From assembly GCF_008329535.1 (NCBI RefSeq), contig NZ_NPKR01000003.1:1-64000 (forward strand): 64,000 nt of DNA, read 5' to 3'. Under the pieces are notes generated by a model. It did not search any database. It saw nothing but the letters and a program-made list of their open reading frames with translations, and was not told the origin of the DNA. A program made the translations under genes and the position numbers. Source of the DNA: Mycolicibacterium sp. P1-18. GTDB taxonomy: Bacteria > Actinomycetota > Actinomycetes > Mycobacteriales > Mycobacteriaceae. Positions 41,360 to 54,630 of the stretch are shown here, one piece after another (the stretch's first letter is position 1; every line of letters begins with the position of its first letter).

Positions 41360-42994
41360 CTAGGACTGCGAAACCTTGGGAAGCCTCCTCAGCTCGATCG
41401 CCAACGGATCCCGCCGCAGGTCGAGATACAGCGACACGCACATGCCGATCATCACGAAGACGAACGGCGCGGCGACGATGATCGTCATCGTCTGCAGGCC
41501 GTTGAGCGCATCGCTGCCGCCCGCCCACAGCATCAGGACCGCGACGGCGCCGGTGGCCAGGCCCCAAGTGGCGACCACCCAGCGCGACGGGTTCAGGGAA
41601 CCCCGCTGCGACAGGGTGCCCATGACCATCGACGCGGCGTCGGCACCGGAGACGAAGAAGATCGCGACCAGCGCCATCACCAGGAGCGACGAGATTCCGA
41701 CGAGCGGCAGGCGGTCGAGCATCCCGAACAGCGTCGACTCGGGTTCTCCGCTGCCGTACAGGTCGATGCCGTCGCGCTGCTGCCCGATGCCCGCCCCGCC
41801 GAACACGGCGAACCACACCAGGCTCACCGAGGTCGGAATGAGGATGACGCCGACCACGAACTGCCGGATGGTGCGCCCCCGGCTGATGCGCGCCAGGAAC
41901 ATTCCGACGAAGGGCGTCCACGAGATCCACCACGCCCAGTAGAAGATCGTCCACGACGACAGCCACGTGTCGGTGTCGGCTCCGTCGGCGCCCGATCGCG
42001 CCGACATGGTCGGCAGGTTGGCCAGGTAGTCACCCAGCGAGGTGGGGATCAGGTTGAGGATCAACACCGTCGGACCTGCGACGAAGACGAAGACCGCCAG
42101 GATCAGCGCCAGCACCATGTTGATGTTCGACAGCCACTGAATTCCCCGCGAGACCCCGGATATCGCGGAGGCGACGAAGGCCAGCGTCAGCAGCGCCACC
42201 ACGGAGATCAGCAGCAGCGTGCTCGCCTTGCCGACCCAACCGACGGTCTCGATGCCGGAACCGATCTGCAGCGCGCCGAGGCCCAGAGACGCGGCCGTCC
42301 CGAACATCGTGGCGAAGATCGCGAGGATGTCGATGATCTTGCCGATCGGGCCCTCGACGCGCTTGCGACCGAACAGTGGCGTGAACGCGGCGCTGATGAG
42401 CTGCTTGCGCCCCATCCGGTAGGTGCCGTAGGCGATCGACATGCCGACGACCGCGTACATCGACCACGGATGGAACCCCCAGTGGAAGAGCGCCGTGGCC
42501 AATGCGGTGCCCGCCGCCGAATCCGCCAGCCCGGGTGGGGGTTTGACGAAGTGCGTCAGCGGTTCGGTCACGCCCCAGAAGATCAGGCCGATGCCCATGC
42601 CGGCGCTGAACATCATCGCGACCCAGCTGACGGTGTTGAACTCGGGCTTCTCGCCGTCCCCGCACAGCGGGATCCTGCCGTAGCGGCTCAGTGCCAGCCA
42701 CACCGCGAACAGCACGAAGCCGGTGGCCGAGAGGATGAACAGCCAGCCGAGGTTTCCGACCACCCAGTTCAGGATCGAGGTCATCGTCGCCGAGAATCCG
42801 GGCGGGTCGAGCAATCCCCACGCGAGGATGGCGACGACGGACAGGGCCGCCACGCCGAAGACGACCGGGTCGGTCACCGGTCGGCCGGGCGGTTCCGGTC
42901 CGTCCAGTCCGGACGCGGGTGCGCAATAGTCGAGCGCGTCCGGGTCGACGGACGCCGGCGCGATGTCGGGTGGGTTGTCCTGCTGTGCTGTCAC
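41360..42994 (-). CDS. BCCT family transporter (betaine/carnitine/choline)
   Basis: A 544-residue membrane protein with about 12 helices. The BCCT signature AWWISWTPFVGMFLARISRG is present, and MFSAGMGIGLIFWGVTEPL has the GMGIG glycine stretch typical of sodium-coupled betaine carriers. It lacks the long C-terminal osmosensing tail of BetP. Uptake for catabolism is therefore more likely than osmotic regulation. GTG 42994 follows AGGAG; the frame continues upstream but without family similarity. It is divergent from dimethylglycine oxidase, with one TATATCA-type site nearer each gene. Confidence 0.9.
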   Translation of the reverse strand: MTAQQDNPPDIAPASVDPDALDYCAPASGLDGPEPPGRPVTDPVVFGVAALSVVAILAWGLLDPPGFSATMTSILNWVVGNLGWLFILSATGFVLFAVWLALSRYGRIPLCGDGEKPEFNTVSWVAMMFSAGMGIGLIFWGVTEPLTHFVKPPPGLADSAAGTALATALFHWGFHPWSMYAVVGMSIAYGTYRMGRKQLISAAFTPLFGRKRVEGPIGKIIDILAIFATMFGTAASLGLGALQIGSGIETVGWVGKASTLLLISVVALLTLAFVASAISGVSRGIQWLSNINMVLALILAVFVFVAGPTVLILNLIPTSLGDYLANLPTMSARSGADGADTDTWLSSWTIFYWAWWISWTPFVGMFLARISRGRTIRQFVVGVILIPTSVSLVWFAVFGGAGIGQQRDGIDLYGSGEPESTLFGMLDRLPLVGISSLLVMALVAIFFVSGADAASMVMGTLSQRGSLNPSRWVVATWGLATGAVAVLMLWAGGSDALNGLQTMTIIVAAPFVFVMIGMCVSLYLDLRRDPLAIELRRLPKVSQS

Positions 42995-43107
42995 GAAGAC
43001 TCCTGAGGGCACTAGGCCGGCTCGTTTTCGATGGGTGTCGCATACCGCCGCAGTCGGGCCCGGGTGACTCGACCCACCACCGGTGAACGCGCTTACCACC
43101 AGCGATG

Positions 43108-43125
43108 TTGGTGATATATTAGACC
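43108..43125. promoter_or_regulatory. TATATCA-type operator, BCCT side
   Basis: TTGGTGATATATTAGACC lies about 115 bases upstream of the BCCT start. It matches the shared site allowing one change in the core (TATATTA). It is a candidate GntR site. Confidence 0.5.
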
Positions 43126-43151
43126 GCGTCGTGTTGATACGCGACTGGTAA

Positions 43152-46609
<3,458 letters not shown>

Positions 46610-46626
46610 CCGGGGGTCGGCCGGCG

Positions 46627-47307
46627 TCACACGATGGCGCGCACCGACTCCTCGAAGCCGATGACGTGCTCGAGCGCGATCGCCGCGGCCGCGTCTCCGT
46701 CACCGGCGGCGATGGTCCTCAGCAGATTGGTGTGCTCGCCCACGTGCTTGGCCACCGTAGGCAGCCGGTCCAGGAACAGACAGAAGATCCGGGTGGCGAG
46801 GTTGTCGTACCGCACCAGGACGTCCTCCAGATGGGGATTACCCGCCGCCCGGTAGATCGCGCGGTGCACCTTGAGGTCCCACCGCATCAGCTCGTTGCGG
46901 TCGATCCCGGCCACGTCGAGTGCGTCGGTGTCGTCGGCCAGGCGCGCGAGCTGCTCCCGGGTGGCGGCACTCGCGGCCTCGGCCGCCGTCCGCGACGCCA
47001 CGGGTTCGAGGTTCACCCTGATCTGGGAGATGTGCCGGAGGTCGGCCACGTCGACTCCGGTGGCGAAGGTGCCGCGGCGCGGATAGGACACGACCAGCCG
47101 GTCGGCCTCCAGCCGCTTGAGCGCCTCCCGGACGGGGGTCCGCCCGAACTGCAGTTCGGCGGCCAGCTCGCTTTCCACGATCGCCTCGTTCGGACGGATG
47201 TCGAGCATGATCAGCTTGTCCCGAATGGCGAGGTAGGCGCGGTCGGCGAAGGACATGCCCTCGGGGTCGGCTTCCAGCTCCTCCGAGCTCAGCGTGGTCA
47301 CGGTCAC
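46627..47307 (-). CDS. GntR family regulator, FCD subfamily (first of two)
   Basis: A 226-residue FadR-type (FCD) regulator. The winged helix (about 20-85) has ELAAELQFGRTPVREALKRL and VSYPRRGTFATGV. The FCD ligand domain (about 95-220) contains the metal/ligand histidine segments DLKVHRAIYRAAGNPHLEDV and EHTNLLRTIAAGD. It is clearly a paralogue of the next gene, by eye about half identical, with the same motif order. It lies between purU and its paralogue and has a TATATCA-type site before it. A glycine-betaine-derived metabolite is a plausible effector. Confidence 0.9.
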   Translation of the reverse strand: MTVTTLSSEELEADPEGMSFADRAYLAIRDKLIMLDIRPNEAIVESELAAELQFGRTPVREALKRLEADRLVVSYPRRGTFATGVDVADLRHISQIRVNLEPVASRTAAEAASAATREQLARLADDTDALDVAGIDRNELMRWDLKVHRAIYRAAGNPHLEDVLVRYDNLATRIFCLFLDRLPTVAKHVGEHTNLLRTIAAGDGDAAAAIALEHVIGFEESVRAIV

Positions 47308-47365
47308 GGTCCTCCCGACGACGTCGTCTTACGCCCGGCAGCTAACTCCGCACCGTGCCGTGTCG

Positions 47366-47380
47366 ATGATATATCAGTGC
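47366..47380. promoter_or_regulatory. TATATCA-type operator upstream of the first gntR
   Basis: GATGATATATCAGTGC-like sequence at 47366-47380 lies about 60 bases before the regulator gene, on its upstream side. It is one of the closest matches to the shared site and suggests autoregulation. Confidence 0.6.
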
Positions 47381-47402
47381 TCCGACGGCCGACGCCCGGC
47401 CG

Positions 47403-48086
47403 TCAGAGCAACGCGCGGATCGCCCGTTCGAAGCCCGTGACGTGCTTCAACGTCAGGTTGGCCGCGGCCGCCTCGTCTCCGGCGACGATCGCGTCCAGGA
47501 GTGCGACGTGCTCTCGCACGTGGCTTGCGACGTCGGGCAGCCGATCCAGGAACAAACACCAGATCCGCGTGGCATGGCCGTCGAGGGTGATGAGGATCTG
47601 CTCGAGGTGAGGGTTGCCCGTGGCGCGGTAGATCTCCCGGTGCACGTAGACGTCACGGCGCAACACCTCGCGGGGGTCGTCCCCGTCGTCGATGGTGGCG
47701 ATGCTGCGCGCCAGGGCGCTCAGGCGACCACGGGATTCGGCGGACGCCGTGCGGGCGGCCCTGGCCGCCGCGGTGGGCTCGAGCTGCTTGCGGATCTCGG
47801 AGATGTCCGCGAGGTCGGTCAGGTCGACGGCGGTCGCGAACGTGCCGCGTCGGGGATAGGCGACGACGAGGCGGTCGCGCTCCAGCCGCTTCACGGCCTC
47901 GCGCACGGGCGTGCGCCCGAACCCCAGTTCCGTCGCGAGCCGGTCGTCGTTGATGGGCTCGCCGGGGCGGATGTCGAGCATCACGAGCCGCTCGCGAACC
48001 ACCTCGTAGGCGCGGTCGGCGTTGCTCTCGCCGCCGACGTCGGTGCCGGTCTGGGAGCCGTCGACCGGAAAGTCCGCCAGGGTCAT
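47403..48086 (-). CDS. GntR family regulator, FCD subfamily (second of two)
   Basis: A 227-residue FadR-type regulator. The winged helix has RLATELGFGRTPVREAVKRL and VAYPRRGTFATAV. The FCD domain has DVYVHREIYRATGNPHLEQI and EHVALLDAIVAGDE. The order of motifs and most spacings match the gene downstream, so the pair arose by tandem duplication. It is divergent from glyA, with one TATATCA-type site in between. The two regulators may respond to different intermediates of one pathway, or form heterodimers; neither is proven. Confidence 0.9.
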   Translation of the reverse strand: MTLADFPVDGSQTGTDVGGESNADRAYEVVRERLVMLDIRPGEPINDDRLATELGFGRTPVREAVKRLERDRLVVAYPRRGTFATAVDLTDLADISEIRKQLEPTAAARAARTASAESRGRLSALARSIATIDDGDDPREVLRRDVYVHREIYRATGNPHLEQILITLDGHATRIWCLFLDRLPDVASHVREHVALLDAIVAGDEAAAANLTLKHVTGFERAIRALL

Positions 48087-48143
48087 CGTCGACCTCTCCG
48101 TTCATCTGTTGACGTACGCGCGTTTTGATCCTAGCCTAATCGC

Positions 48144-48161
48144 TAACTGATATACCAGTCG
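48144..48161. promoter_or_regulatory. TATATCA-type operator between gntR and glyA
   Basis: TAACTGATATACCAGTCG contains the near-perfect palindrome ACTGATATACCAGT. On the other strand it reads ACTGGTATATCAGT, giving the best full-length version of the shared site. It lies about 30 bases before glyA and about 60 before the divergent regulator, so it can serve both. Confidence 0.62.
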
Positions 48162-48190
48162 CCGATGTAGTGAGATTCAGGAAGGCGTCC

Positions 48191-49519
48191 ATGACCCTCG
48201 ATACCGCAGCGCCGGCGTCGGTACGGCCCGCGAACCCGCTTCTGGGTGCGTCCCTGGCCGAGCTCGACCCGGCCGTGCACGACGCGATCACCGCCGAACT
48301 GGCCCGCCAGGAGACCACCCTGGAAATGATCGCCAGCGAGAACTTCGCCCCGGTCGCGGTCATGCAGGCGCAGGGTTCGGTGCTCACCAACAAGTACGCC
48401 GAGGGCTACCCGGGACGGCGCTACTACGGCGGCTGCGAGCACGTCGACGTCATCGAGCAGCTCGCCATCGACCGCGTCATCGAACTCTTCGGCGCGAAAT
48501 ACGCCAACGTTCAACCACATTCGGGCGCGCAAGCGAACGCGGCGGCGATGGCCGCACTGCTTACCCCCGGCGACACCATCCTGGGCCTGGCCCTGCCGCA
48601 CGGCGGGCACCTCACCCACGGGATGAAGCTGAACTTCTCCGGCAAGCTCTACGACGTCGCGGCCTACCACGTGACCGAACACGACCACCTCGTCGACATG
48701 GCCGAGGTCGAGCGGGTGGCCCACGAACGCCGGCCCAAGCTGATCCTCGCCGGCTGGTCGGCCTACCCCCGGCATCTCGACTTCGCCGAGTTCCGCCGCA
48801 TCGCCGACGACGTCGGCGCCTACCTCATGGTCGACATGGCCCACTTCGCCGGGTTGGTCGCCGCCGGACTGCACCCCTCCCCCATGCCCCACGCACACGT
48901 GGTCACCTCAACGACGCACAAGACCCTCGGTGGCCCGCGCGGCGGCATCATCCTGACCAACGACGAGGCCCTGGCGAAGAAGTTCAACTCCTCGGTGTTC
49001 CCCGGCCAGCAGGGCGGCCCGCTGGAACACGTGATCGCCGCCAAGGCCGTCTCCTTCAAGGTCGCCGCCCAACCCGAGTTCGCCGTCCGCCAGCAGCTCA
49101 CCCTGGACGCCGCCAAGATCCTGGCCGACCGACTGCTGCAACCGGATTCCCGAGCAGCCGGCCTCAGCGTCGTTTCCGGCGGAACCGACGTGCACCTGGT
49201 GCTGGTCGACCTGCGCGACTCCGAACTGGACGGCCAGCAGGCCGAGGATCGGCTGCACCGCGTCGGCATCACCGTCAACCGCAACGCCGTGCCGTTCGAC
49301 CCGCGTCCGCCGATGGTGAGCTCGGGGGTGCGCATCGGCACCTCGGCCCTCGCCACCCGCGGCTTCGATCTCGACGCCTTCGCCGAGGTCGCCGACGTCA
49401 TCAGTCATGCGCTGCGACCCGACACCGACGACGCCGCCCTGGCCGAGCTCCGCACGCGGACCGACGCCCTGGCGGCACGATTCCCCCTCTACCCCAGCCT
49501 GGCGGGGGCCGACCTGTGA
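48191..49519 (+). CDS. glyA: Serine hydroxymethyltransferase
   Basis: A 442-residue PLP enzyme of the SHMT family. It has [38 protein letters not shown] and the PLP lysine in [14 protein letters not shown] near residue 242. It interconverts glycine plus 5,10-methylene-THF with serine plus THF. Here it would consume glycine from sarcosine and the methylene-THF made by the oxidases. ATG 48191 follows AGGAAGG; a GTG at 48170 would add seven residues. Its stop overlaps soxB. It is probably a dedicated copy besides a housekeeping glyA elsewhere. Confidence 0.95.
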   Translation: MTLDTAAPASVRPANPLLGASLAELDPAVHDAITAELARQETTLEMIASENFAPVAVMQAQGSVLTNKYAEGYPGRRYYGGCEHVDVIEQLAIDRVIELFGAKYANVQPHSGAQANAAAMAALLTPGDTILGLALPHGGHLTHGMKLNFSGKLYDVAAYHVTEHDHLVDMAEVERVAHERRPKLILAGWSAYPRHLDFAEFRRIADDVGAYLMVDMAHFAGLVAAGLHPSPMPHAHVVTSTTHKTLGGPRGGIILTNDEALAKKFNSSVFPGQQGGPLEHVIAAKAVSFKVAAQPEFAVRQQLTLDAAKILADRLLQPDSRAAGLSVVSGGTDVHLVLVDLRDSELDGQQAEDRLHRVGITVNRNAVPFDPRPPMVSSGVRIGTSALATRGFDLDAFAEVADVISHALRPDTDDAALAELRTRTDALAARFPLYPSLAGADL

Positions 49520-50754
49520 CCGCCGCGACGGTGCCACCCGGCGCCCACCTTCCGGATCATCCCGAGTTCCTCTGGCGCACACCGACGCCCAAGAAGAACT
49601 ACGACGTCGTCATCGTCGGCGGCGGCGGCCACGGACTGGCCACCGCGCACTACCTCGCGCAGAACCACGGCATCACCAACGTCGCCGTCCTGGAACGCGG
49701 ATGGCTCGCCGGCGGCAACATGGCCCGCAACACCACGCTCATCCGGTCGAACTACCTGTGGGACGAGAGCACCCGCATCTACGAGCACGCGCTCAAGCTG
49801 TGGGAGGGACTCGAGGACGACCTGGACTACCCCATCCTGTTCAAGCAGTGCGGCGTGCTCAACCTCGCCCACAGCCTGCAGGACGTCCGCGACAGCGTGC
49901 GACGGGTCGAGGCCAACAAGCTCAACGGCGTCGACGCCCACTGGGTCGACCCCGACGAGGTCAAGAAGCTCTGCCCGATCGTGAACGTCTCCAACGAGAT
50001 TCGCTACCCGATCATGGGCGCGACGTACCAGCCGCGGGCCGGCATCGCCAAGCACGACTACGTCGCGTGGGGCTTCGCGCGTCGCGCCGATCAGGCCGGC
50101 GTCGACGTCATCCAGAACTGCGAGGTCACCGGGTTCACCACCGACGGTGACCGGGTCACCGGCGTGCGGACCACCCAGGGCGACATCGGTGCCGGGCAGG
50201 TTGCGCTCTGCGCCGCCGGCCACACGTCGACGCTGACCGACATGCTGGGCATCCGGACCCCGCTGCAGAGTCACCCGCTGCAGGCACTGGTGTCCGAGCT
50301 GCTCGAGCCGGTGCATCCGACCATCGTCATGTCGAATGCCGTGCACGTCTACGTCTCTCAGGCGCACAAGGGCGAACTGGTGATGGGCGCCGGCGTCGAC
50401 TCCTACAACGGATACGGCCAGCGCGGCGCATTCCACATCATCGAGCGGCAGATGGCGGCGGCGGTCGAACTCTTTCCGGTGTTCGCCCGCGCCCACCTCC
50501 TGCGCACCTGGGCGGGCATCGTGGACGTCTGCCCCGATGCCTCGCCGATCGTGGGCCGCACCCCGTACGAGAACCTGTACCTCAACGCGGGCTGGGGCAC
50601 GGGCGGCTTCAAGGCCACCCCGGGCATCGGCTGGTGCCTCGCCGACACCATCGCCAACGACGAGCCGCACGAGTTCGTCGCCCCGTTCAGCCTGGATCGG
50701 TTCGTCAGCGGAGCGCTCGTCGACGAACACGGCGCCGCCGGCGTCGCGCACTAG
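49516..50754 (+). CDS. soxB: Sarcosine oxidase beta subunit
   Basis: A 412-residue FAD subunit of heterotetrameric sarcosine oxidase. It has the FAD fold [20 protein letters not shown] and the SoxB-typical [18 protein letters not shown]. It continues with a segment where the covalent FMN histidine lies in the family ([17 protein letters not shown]), and [14 protein letters not shown] at the C-terminus. It oxidises sarcosine to glycine with the other three subunits. GTG start overlaps glyA's stop. Gene order soxB-D-A-G is the standard one. Confidence 0.95.
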   Translation: MTAATVPPGAHLPDHPEFLWRTPTPKKNYDVVIVGGGGHGLATAHYLAQNHGITNVAVLERGWLAGGNMARNTTLIRSNYLWDESTRIYEHALKLWEGLEDDLDYPILFKQCGVLNLAHSLQDVRDSVRRVEANKLNGVDAHWVDPDEVKKLCPIVNVSNEIRYPIMGATYQPRAGIAKHDYVAWGFARRADQAGVDVIQNCEVTGFTTDGDRVTGVRTTQGDIGAGQVALCAAGHTSTLTDMLGIRTPLQSHPLQALVSELLEPVHPTIVMSNAVHVYVSQAHKGELVMGAGVDSYNGYGQRGAFHIIERQMAAAVELFPVFARAHLLRTWAGIVDVCPDASPIVGRTPYENLYLNAGWGTGGFKATPGIGWCLADTIANDEPHEFVAPFSLDRFVSGALVDEHGAAGVAH

Positions 50755-50786
50755 GCCCACCGAGCCGTCCACACAGGAGCAACACC

Positions 50787-51056
50787 ATGCAACTCATCAA
50801 ATGTCCCTGGTGCGGAACGCGCGAGGAGACCGAGTTCCACTACGGCGGGGAGGCACACGTGCCCTATCCCGAGGATCCACAGACGCTGACCGACGAGGAA
50901 TGGGCACGCTACGTGTTCTTCCGCACCAACCCGAAGGGGCTCTTCGCGGAGCGGTGGAGCCACAGCGCAGGCTGCCGCCGCTGGTTCAACGCCGTCCGCG
51001 ACACCGCCACCTACCGGTTCCACAGCGTGTACCGACCTGACGAGCAGAGGCCTTGA
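50787..51056 (+). CDS. soxD: Sarcosine oxidase delta subunit
   Basis: An 89-residue SoxD. The N-terminal LIKCPWCGTREETEFHYGGE with its CxxC pair, and the later SAGCRRWFNAVRDT with Cys and Trp, form the zinc site. The YRF...SVYRPDE ending is characteristic. It is a small zinc-binding structural subunit of the heterotetramer. AGGAGC precedes ATG. Its TGA overlaps soxA's ATG. Confidence 0.93.
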   Translation: MQLIKCPWCGTREETEFHYGGEAHVPYPEDPQTLTDEEWARYVFFRTNPKGLFAERWSHSAGCRRWFNAVRDTATYRFHSVYRPDEQRP

Positions 51057-53899
51057 TGACCGCGCCCTTCCGCACCGCACGAGGTGGCCGCGTCGACCGC
51101 ACCACCACCCACACCTTCGTCTTCGACGACCGGGAGCTGACCGGGCACGCGGGCGACACGCTCGCCTCGGCCCTGTTGGCCAACGGCATTCACCAGGTGA
51201 CCACCAGCATCAAGCTGGGCCGCCCCCGGGGCTTCACCGCCGCATGGGCCGAGGACACCGGCGGACTGGTCCAAATCGAGTACCCGTTCCCCGAGCCGAT
51301 GCTCCTGGCCACCACCGTCGAACTCTTCGACGGGCTTGCCGCCCGGGGCATTCCGGGTCAGGGCCGGCTGGCCGAGGTCGCCGACACCGCAAAGTACGAC
51401 GCGACGCACGCCCACGCCGACGTGCTGGTCGTCGGGGCGGGCCCGGCCGGCCTGTCCGCCGCACTGACCGCCGCCCGGTCCGGAGCGCGGGTCGTGCTGC
51501 TCGACGAGCAGAGCGAAGCCGGTGGCGCGCTGCTGGGCAGCACCGACACGGTCGCCGGCACGCCCGCGCTGGACTGGGTCGACGAGGCCGTCGCCGAACT
51601 GGCCACCTACCCCGACGTCCTGCACCTACAGCGCACCACCGCCTTTGGGCACTACGACGACGGATTCGTGCTGGCGTTGCAGCGACGCACCGATCACCTG
51701 GGCGTGGACGCGCCGGTAGCCGTCAGCCGTCAGCGGGTCTGGCGGATTCGGGCCCGTCGAATCGTGGTCGCCACCGGCGCCCACGAGCGTCCGATCGTGT
51801 TCACCGACAACGACCGGCCCGGCATCATGCTGGCCAACGCCGCGCGGACGTTCCTGCACCGCTACGGCGTCGTCGTCGGCGAGCAGGCCGTCGTGTTCAC
51901 CACCAACGACAGCGCCTACGTCGCGGCATTCGACCTGCAGGACGCCGGCGTGCGGATCAACGCCGTCGTCGACGCCAGGGTCAACGTGTCGCCAGACCTG
52001 CTCGAGGAGTGCGTCTCTCGCGACATCACCGTGCATCTGGGTGCGGTGGTCACCGGCACCCGGGGCGACGAACGCGTGACCCACGCCGACGTCTCGGGCG
52101 TCGACGCCGCGGTGCCCTGCGACGTACTGCTGGTCAGCGGTGGCTGGAACCCGGCCGTCCACCTGTACAGCCAGGTGCGCGGCAGGCTGCGCTACGACGA
52201 CGCACTCGGTGCGTTCGTTCCTGCCGAGCCGCTCGACGGAGTGGACGTCGTCGGCGCGGCGACCGGGGTTTTCGACCTGCCGGGCTGCCTGCGCAGCGGG
52301 CGCCAGAGCGTGGAATCCGCACTTGGGTCGCTCGGATTCGACACCGCGGCGGGTGCGCTGCCGGGCGAGTCCGATCCCGTGCGGACGCCGGGCCCGAGCG
52401 TGGTGCTGTGGTACGTGCCCAATCCCGCCACGGCCACCCGTCAGTTCGTCGACGTCCAGCGCGACGCCACGGTCGCCGACCTGGTCCGGGCGGTGGGTGC
52501 GGGCATGCGGTCGATGGAGCACATCAAGCGCTACACCACCATTGGGACCGCGCATGACCAGGGCAAGACGTCTGGCGTCGTCGCATCGGGCATCACCGCC
52601 GATCTGCTCGGCGCGCGACCGGAGGAGCTGGGCGTCACCACGTTCCGGCCGCCCTACACGCCCATCGCCTTCGCCGCCCTTGCCGGCCGGAGCCGCGGGC
52701 ACATGTTCGACCCGGAGCGGGTAACCGCGGTGCACGACTGGCACGTCGACCGGGGTGCGGTGTTCGAGGACGTCGGCATGTGGAAGCGACCGCGGTACTA
52801 CCCCTTGCCCGGGGAAGACATGGACACCGCGGTCCTGCGCGAATGTGCCGCCGTACGAGGCGGAGTCGGCATCCTCGACGGATCCACGCTCGGCAAGATC
52901 GACGTCCAGGGTCCGGACGCCGGACAGTTCCTCGACATGCTCTACACGAACCTGATGAGCAGCCTCAAGGTCGGCATGACCCGGTACGGCGTGATGTGTG
53001 GCGTCGACGGCATGGTCATCGACGACGGGACGGTGATGCGCCTCGCCGACGACCGGTTCCAGGTGTTCACCACCACCGGCGGCGCCGCCCACATCCTCGA
53101 CTGGATGGAGGAGTGGCTGCAGACCGAGTGGCCGCACCTTCGGGTGCGGATGACCTCGGTGACCGAGCAGTGGCACACCTTCCCCGTCGTCGGCCCGAAG
53201 TCCCGCGACGTGATCGGAGCCGTATTCGAAGATCTCGACGTCGGCAACGACGCGTTCCCCTTCATGGCGTGGCGCGACACCACCCTCGACGGGGTGCACG
53301 TCCGCGTCGGTCGGGTCAGCTTCTCCGGCGAACTCGCCTACGAGGTCAACGTGATGGGTTGGTACGCAACCGCGGTGTGGGAGAGGCTCGTCGAGGCCGG
53401 TGGACGCCACGGCATCACGCCCTACGGCACCGAGACGATGCACGTGCTGCGCGCCGAGAAGGGCTACCCGATCATCGGGCAGGACACCGACGGCACCAAC
53501 ACTCCCCAGGATCTCGGCATGAATTGGGTGGTGTCGAAGAAGAAGGTCGACTTCATCGGCAAGCGCTCCTTTGCGCGCAGCGAGAACCTGAACCCGCTGC
53601 GCAAGCAGTTCGTCGGACTGCTGCCGATCGACGCCGAGACGGTGCTGCCGGAGGGCGCGCAGATCATCGAGCCCAGCGAGGACGGCGAGTTGCCGCCGCC
53701 ACCGGTGCCGATGCTCGGCCACGTCACGTCGAGCTACCGCAGCGCCGAACTGGGCCGTCCGTTCGCGCTGGCCCTGGTGAAGGGCGGGCATGCCCGCATC
53801 GGCGACACGCTGACCGTCCCGGTGAACGGAACCCTGGTGCCGGTCGAGGTCACCGGTTCCGTCCTCGTCGATCCCGAAGGAGCCCGCCGCGATGGCTGA
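51056..53899 (+). CDS. soxA: Sarcosine oxidase alpha subunit
   Basis: A 947-residue SoxA. An N-terminal 2Fe-2S ferredoxin-like domain without cluster cysteines (about 10-100, TFVFDDRELTGHAGDTLASA) is followed by an NAD-binding fold with VLVVGAGPAGLSAALTAARS near residue 123. The C-terminal GcvT-like half (about 570-940) is GKIDVQGPDAGQFLDMLYTN and RVSFSGELAYEVNVMGWYA. NAD+ and folate bind to this subunit; the one-carbon unit from sarcosine leaves as 5,10-methylene-THF. The start is ATG 51056, overlapping soxD; a TTG lies one codon before. Confidence 0.94.
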   Translation: MTAPFRTARGGRVDRTTTHTFVFDDRELTGHAGDTLASALLANGIHQVTTSIKLGRPRGFTAAWAEDTGGLVQIEYPFPEPMLLATTVELFDGLAARGIPGQGRLAEVADTAKYDATHAHADVLVVGAGPAGLSAALTAARSGARVVLLDEQSEAGGALLGSTDTVAGTPALDWVDEAVAELATYPDVLHLQRTTAFGHYDDGFVLALQRRTDHLGVDAPVAVSRQRVWRIRARRIVVATGAHERPIVFTDNDRPGIMLANAARTFLHRYGVVVGEQAVVFTTNDSAYVAAFDLQDAGVRINAVVDARVNVSPDLLEECVSRDITVHLGAVVTGTRGDERVTHADVSGVDAAVPCDVLLVSGGWNPAVHLYSQVRGRLRYDDALGAFVPAEPLDGVDVVGAATGVFDLPGCLRSGRQSVESALGSLGFDTAAGALPGESDPVRTPGPSVVLWYVPNPATATRQFVDVQRDATVADLVRAVGAGMRSMEHIKRYTTIGTAHDQGKTSGVVASGITADLLGARPEELGVTTFRPPYTPIAFAALAGRSRGHMFDPERVTAVHDWHVDRGAVFEDVGMWKRPRYYPLPGEDMDTAVLRECAAVRGGVGILDGSTLGKIDVQGPDAGQFLDMLYTNLMSSLKVGMTRYGVMCGVDGMVIDDGTVMRLADDRFQVFTTTGGAAHILDWMEEWLQTEWPHLRVRMTSVTEQWHTFPVVGPKSRDVIGAVFEDLDVGNDAFPFMAWRDTTLDGVHVRVGRVSFSGELAYEVNVMGWYATAVWERLVEAGGRHGITPYGTETMHVLRAEKGYPIIGQDTDGTNTPQDLGMNWVVSKKKVDFIGKRSFARSENLNPLRKQFVGLLPIDAETVLPEGAQIIEPSEDGELPPPPVPMLGHVTSSYRSAELGRPFALALVKGGHARIGDTLTVPVNGTLVPVEVTGSVLVDPEGARRDG

Positions 53900-54491
53900 C
53901 AGCCTCACCCGACACAGCCCGCTCGAAGGCTTCGCGTCGCGATTCGCCGACATGCCGGAATCGGCTGCCGTTCAGGAAGAACCGTTCGTGTCGATGGTCG
54001 ACCTGTGGGTCGACGGTTCCGGTGCCGGCGCGGATGCGGCGGCGCGCGTCCTCGGCGTGCCCGCCTTGCCCGGTGTCGCGTCGACGACGGCCACGGCCGG
54101 CGACACCACGGCGATCTGGTTCGGGCCCGCCGAGTGGCTGGTCACGTCGGCCGCCCACGCTCCGGAGGAGTTGGAGTCCCGGCTGCGCGGCGCGGTGGTC
54201 GAGCACGGCGGTGCTGCCGTCGACGTGTCGGCGCAACGCACCACCCTTCGCCTGCGCGGTGCCCACGCCCGTGACGTTCTCGCCAAGGGCTGCTCGGTCG
54301 ACCTGCACCCCAGGGTGTTCGGCGCGGGTGCCGCCGTGCAGACGATGCTTGGGCAGGCCGCCGTGGTGTTGATGCCGTTGAGCGACAACGGGACCGACTA
54401 CCGCATCCTGGTTCGGTCGTCCTTCGCCCGGTATCTGGCCGAGTGGTTGGTCGACGGCGCCGAGGAGTTCGGCGTCGACTGGGCGAGCTGA
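53892..54491 (+). CDS. soxG: Sarcosine oxidase gamma subunit
   Basis: A 199-residue SoxG. It has the LTRHSPLEGFASRFADMPES start, the central ASTTATAGDTTAIWFGPAEW segment and LRGAHARDVLAKGCSVDLHP, a GcvT-like fold without catalytic residues. It completes the heterotetramer. The start overlaps the end of soxA by 8 bases, as usual in this operon. It is the last gene before the 13E12-type repeat region. Confidence 0.93.
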   Translation: MADSLTRHSPLEGFASRFADMPESAAVQEEPFVSMVDLWVDGSGAGADAAARVLGVPALPGVASTTATAGDTTAIWFGPAEWLVTSAAHAPEELESRLRGAVVEHGGAAVDVSAQRTTLRLRGAHARDVLAKGCSVDLHPRVFGAGAAVQTMLGQAAVVLMPLSDNGTDYRILVRSSFARYLAEWLVDGAEEFGVDWAS

Positions 54492-54494
54492 GCG

Positions 54495-54512
54495 CCGCGC
54501 TCTCTGGCGCGG
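54495..54512 (+). terminator. Hairpin after soxG
   Basis: CCGCGC and GCGCGG form a 6-base stem around TCTCTG, starting four bases after the soxG stop. No T-tract follows. It is a short candidate terminator or transcript end-protecting hairpin for the glyA-soxBDAG operon. Confidence 0.4.
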
Positions 54513-54520
54513 AGTGGGTG

Positions 54521-54630
54521 TGCCCGCCTCTGAGCGAATTGAGGGTTGCCCCAATTCTCCTGTGTCACATCGGTTTCAGTGGTCACAGTCCCAGGTTTCT
54601 TGTCGGTGGGTCGTACTAGTGTTCGAGTAT
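54521..54630 (+). repeat. Upstream region of the 13E12-type gene, copy 2
   Basis: This region is an inverted copy of bases 1-110, gapless and nearly identical in two blocks. It includes a TGTGTCACA palindrome (54561-54569) and an AATTG/CAATT inverted repeat around 54537-54556. The promoter of the DUF222/HNH gene occupies its right end. Confidence 0.85.
54600..54626 (+). promoter_or_regulatory. PafBC-type promoter with overlapping LexA box
   Basis: TTGTCGGTG (54600-54608), eight bases, then TAGTGT (54617-54622) match the consensus TTGTCRGTG-N8-TAnnnT exactly. The box TCGTAC-N4-GTTCGA (54611-54626) is the mycobacterial SOS box with one mismatch and covers the -10. The ATG at 54629 begins about seven bases after the -10, where transcription should start. 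A leaderless mRNA is therefore expected. Confidence 0.75.

Noticed and set aside
51626..53953. 775-codon minus-strand frame opposite soxA
   Set aside because: It is an antisense by-product of GC-rich codon usage; soxA has full family motifs on the plus strand.
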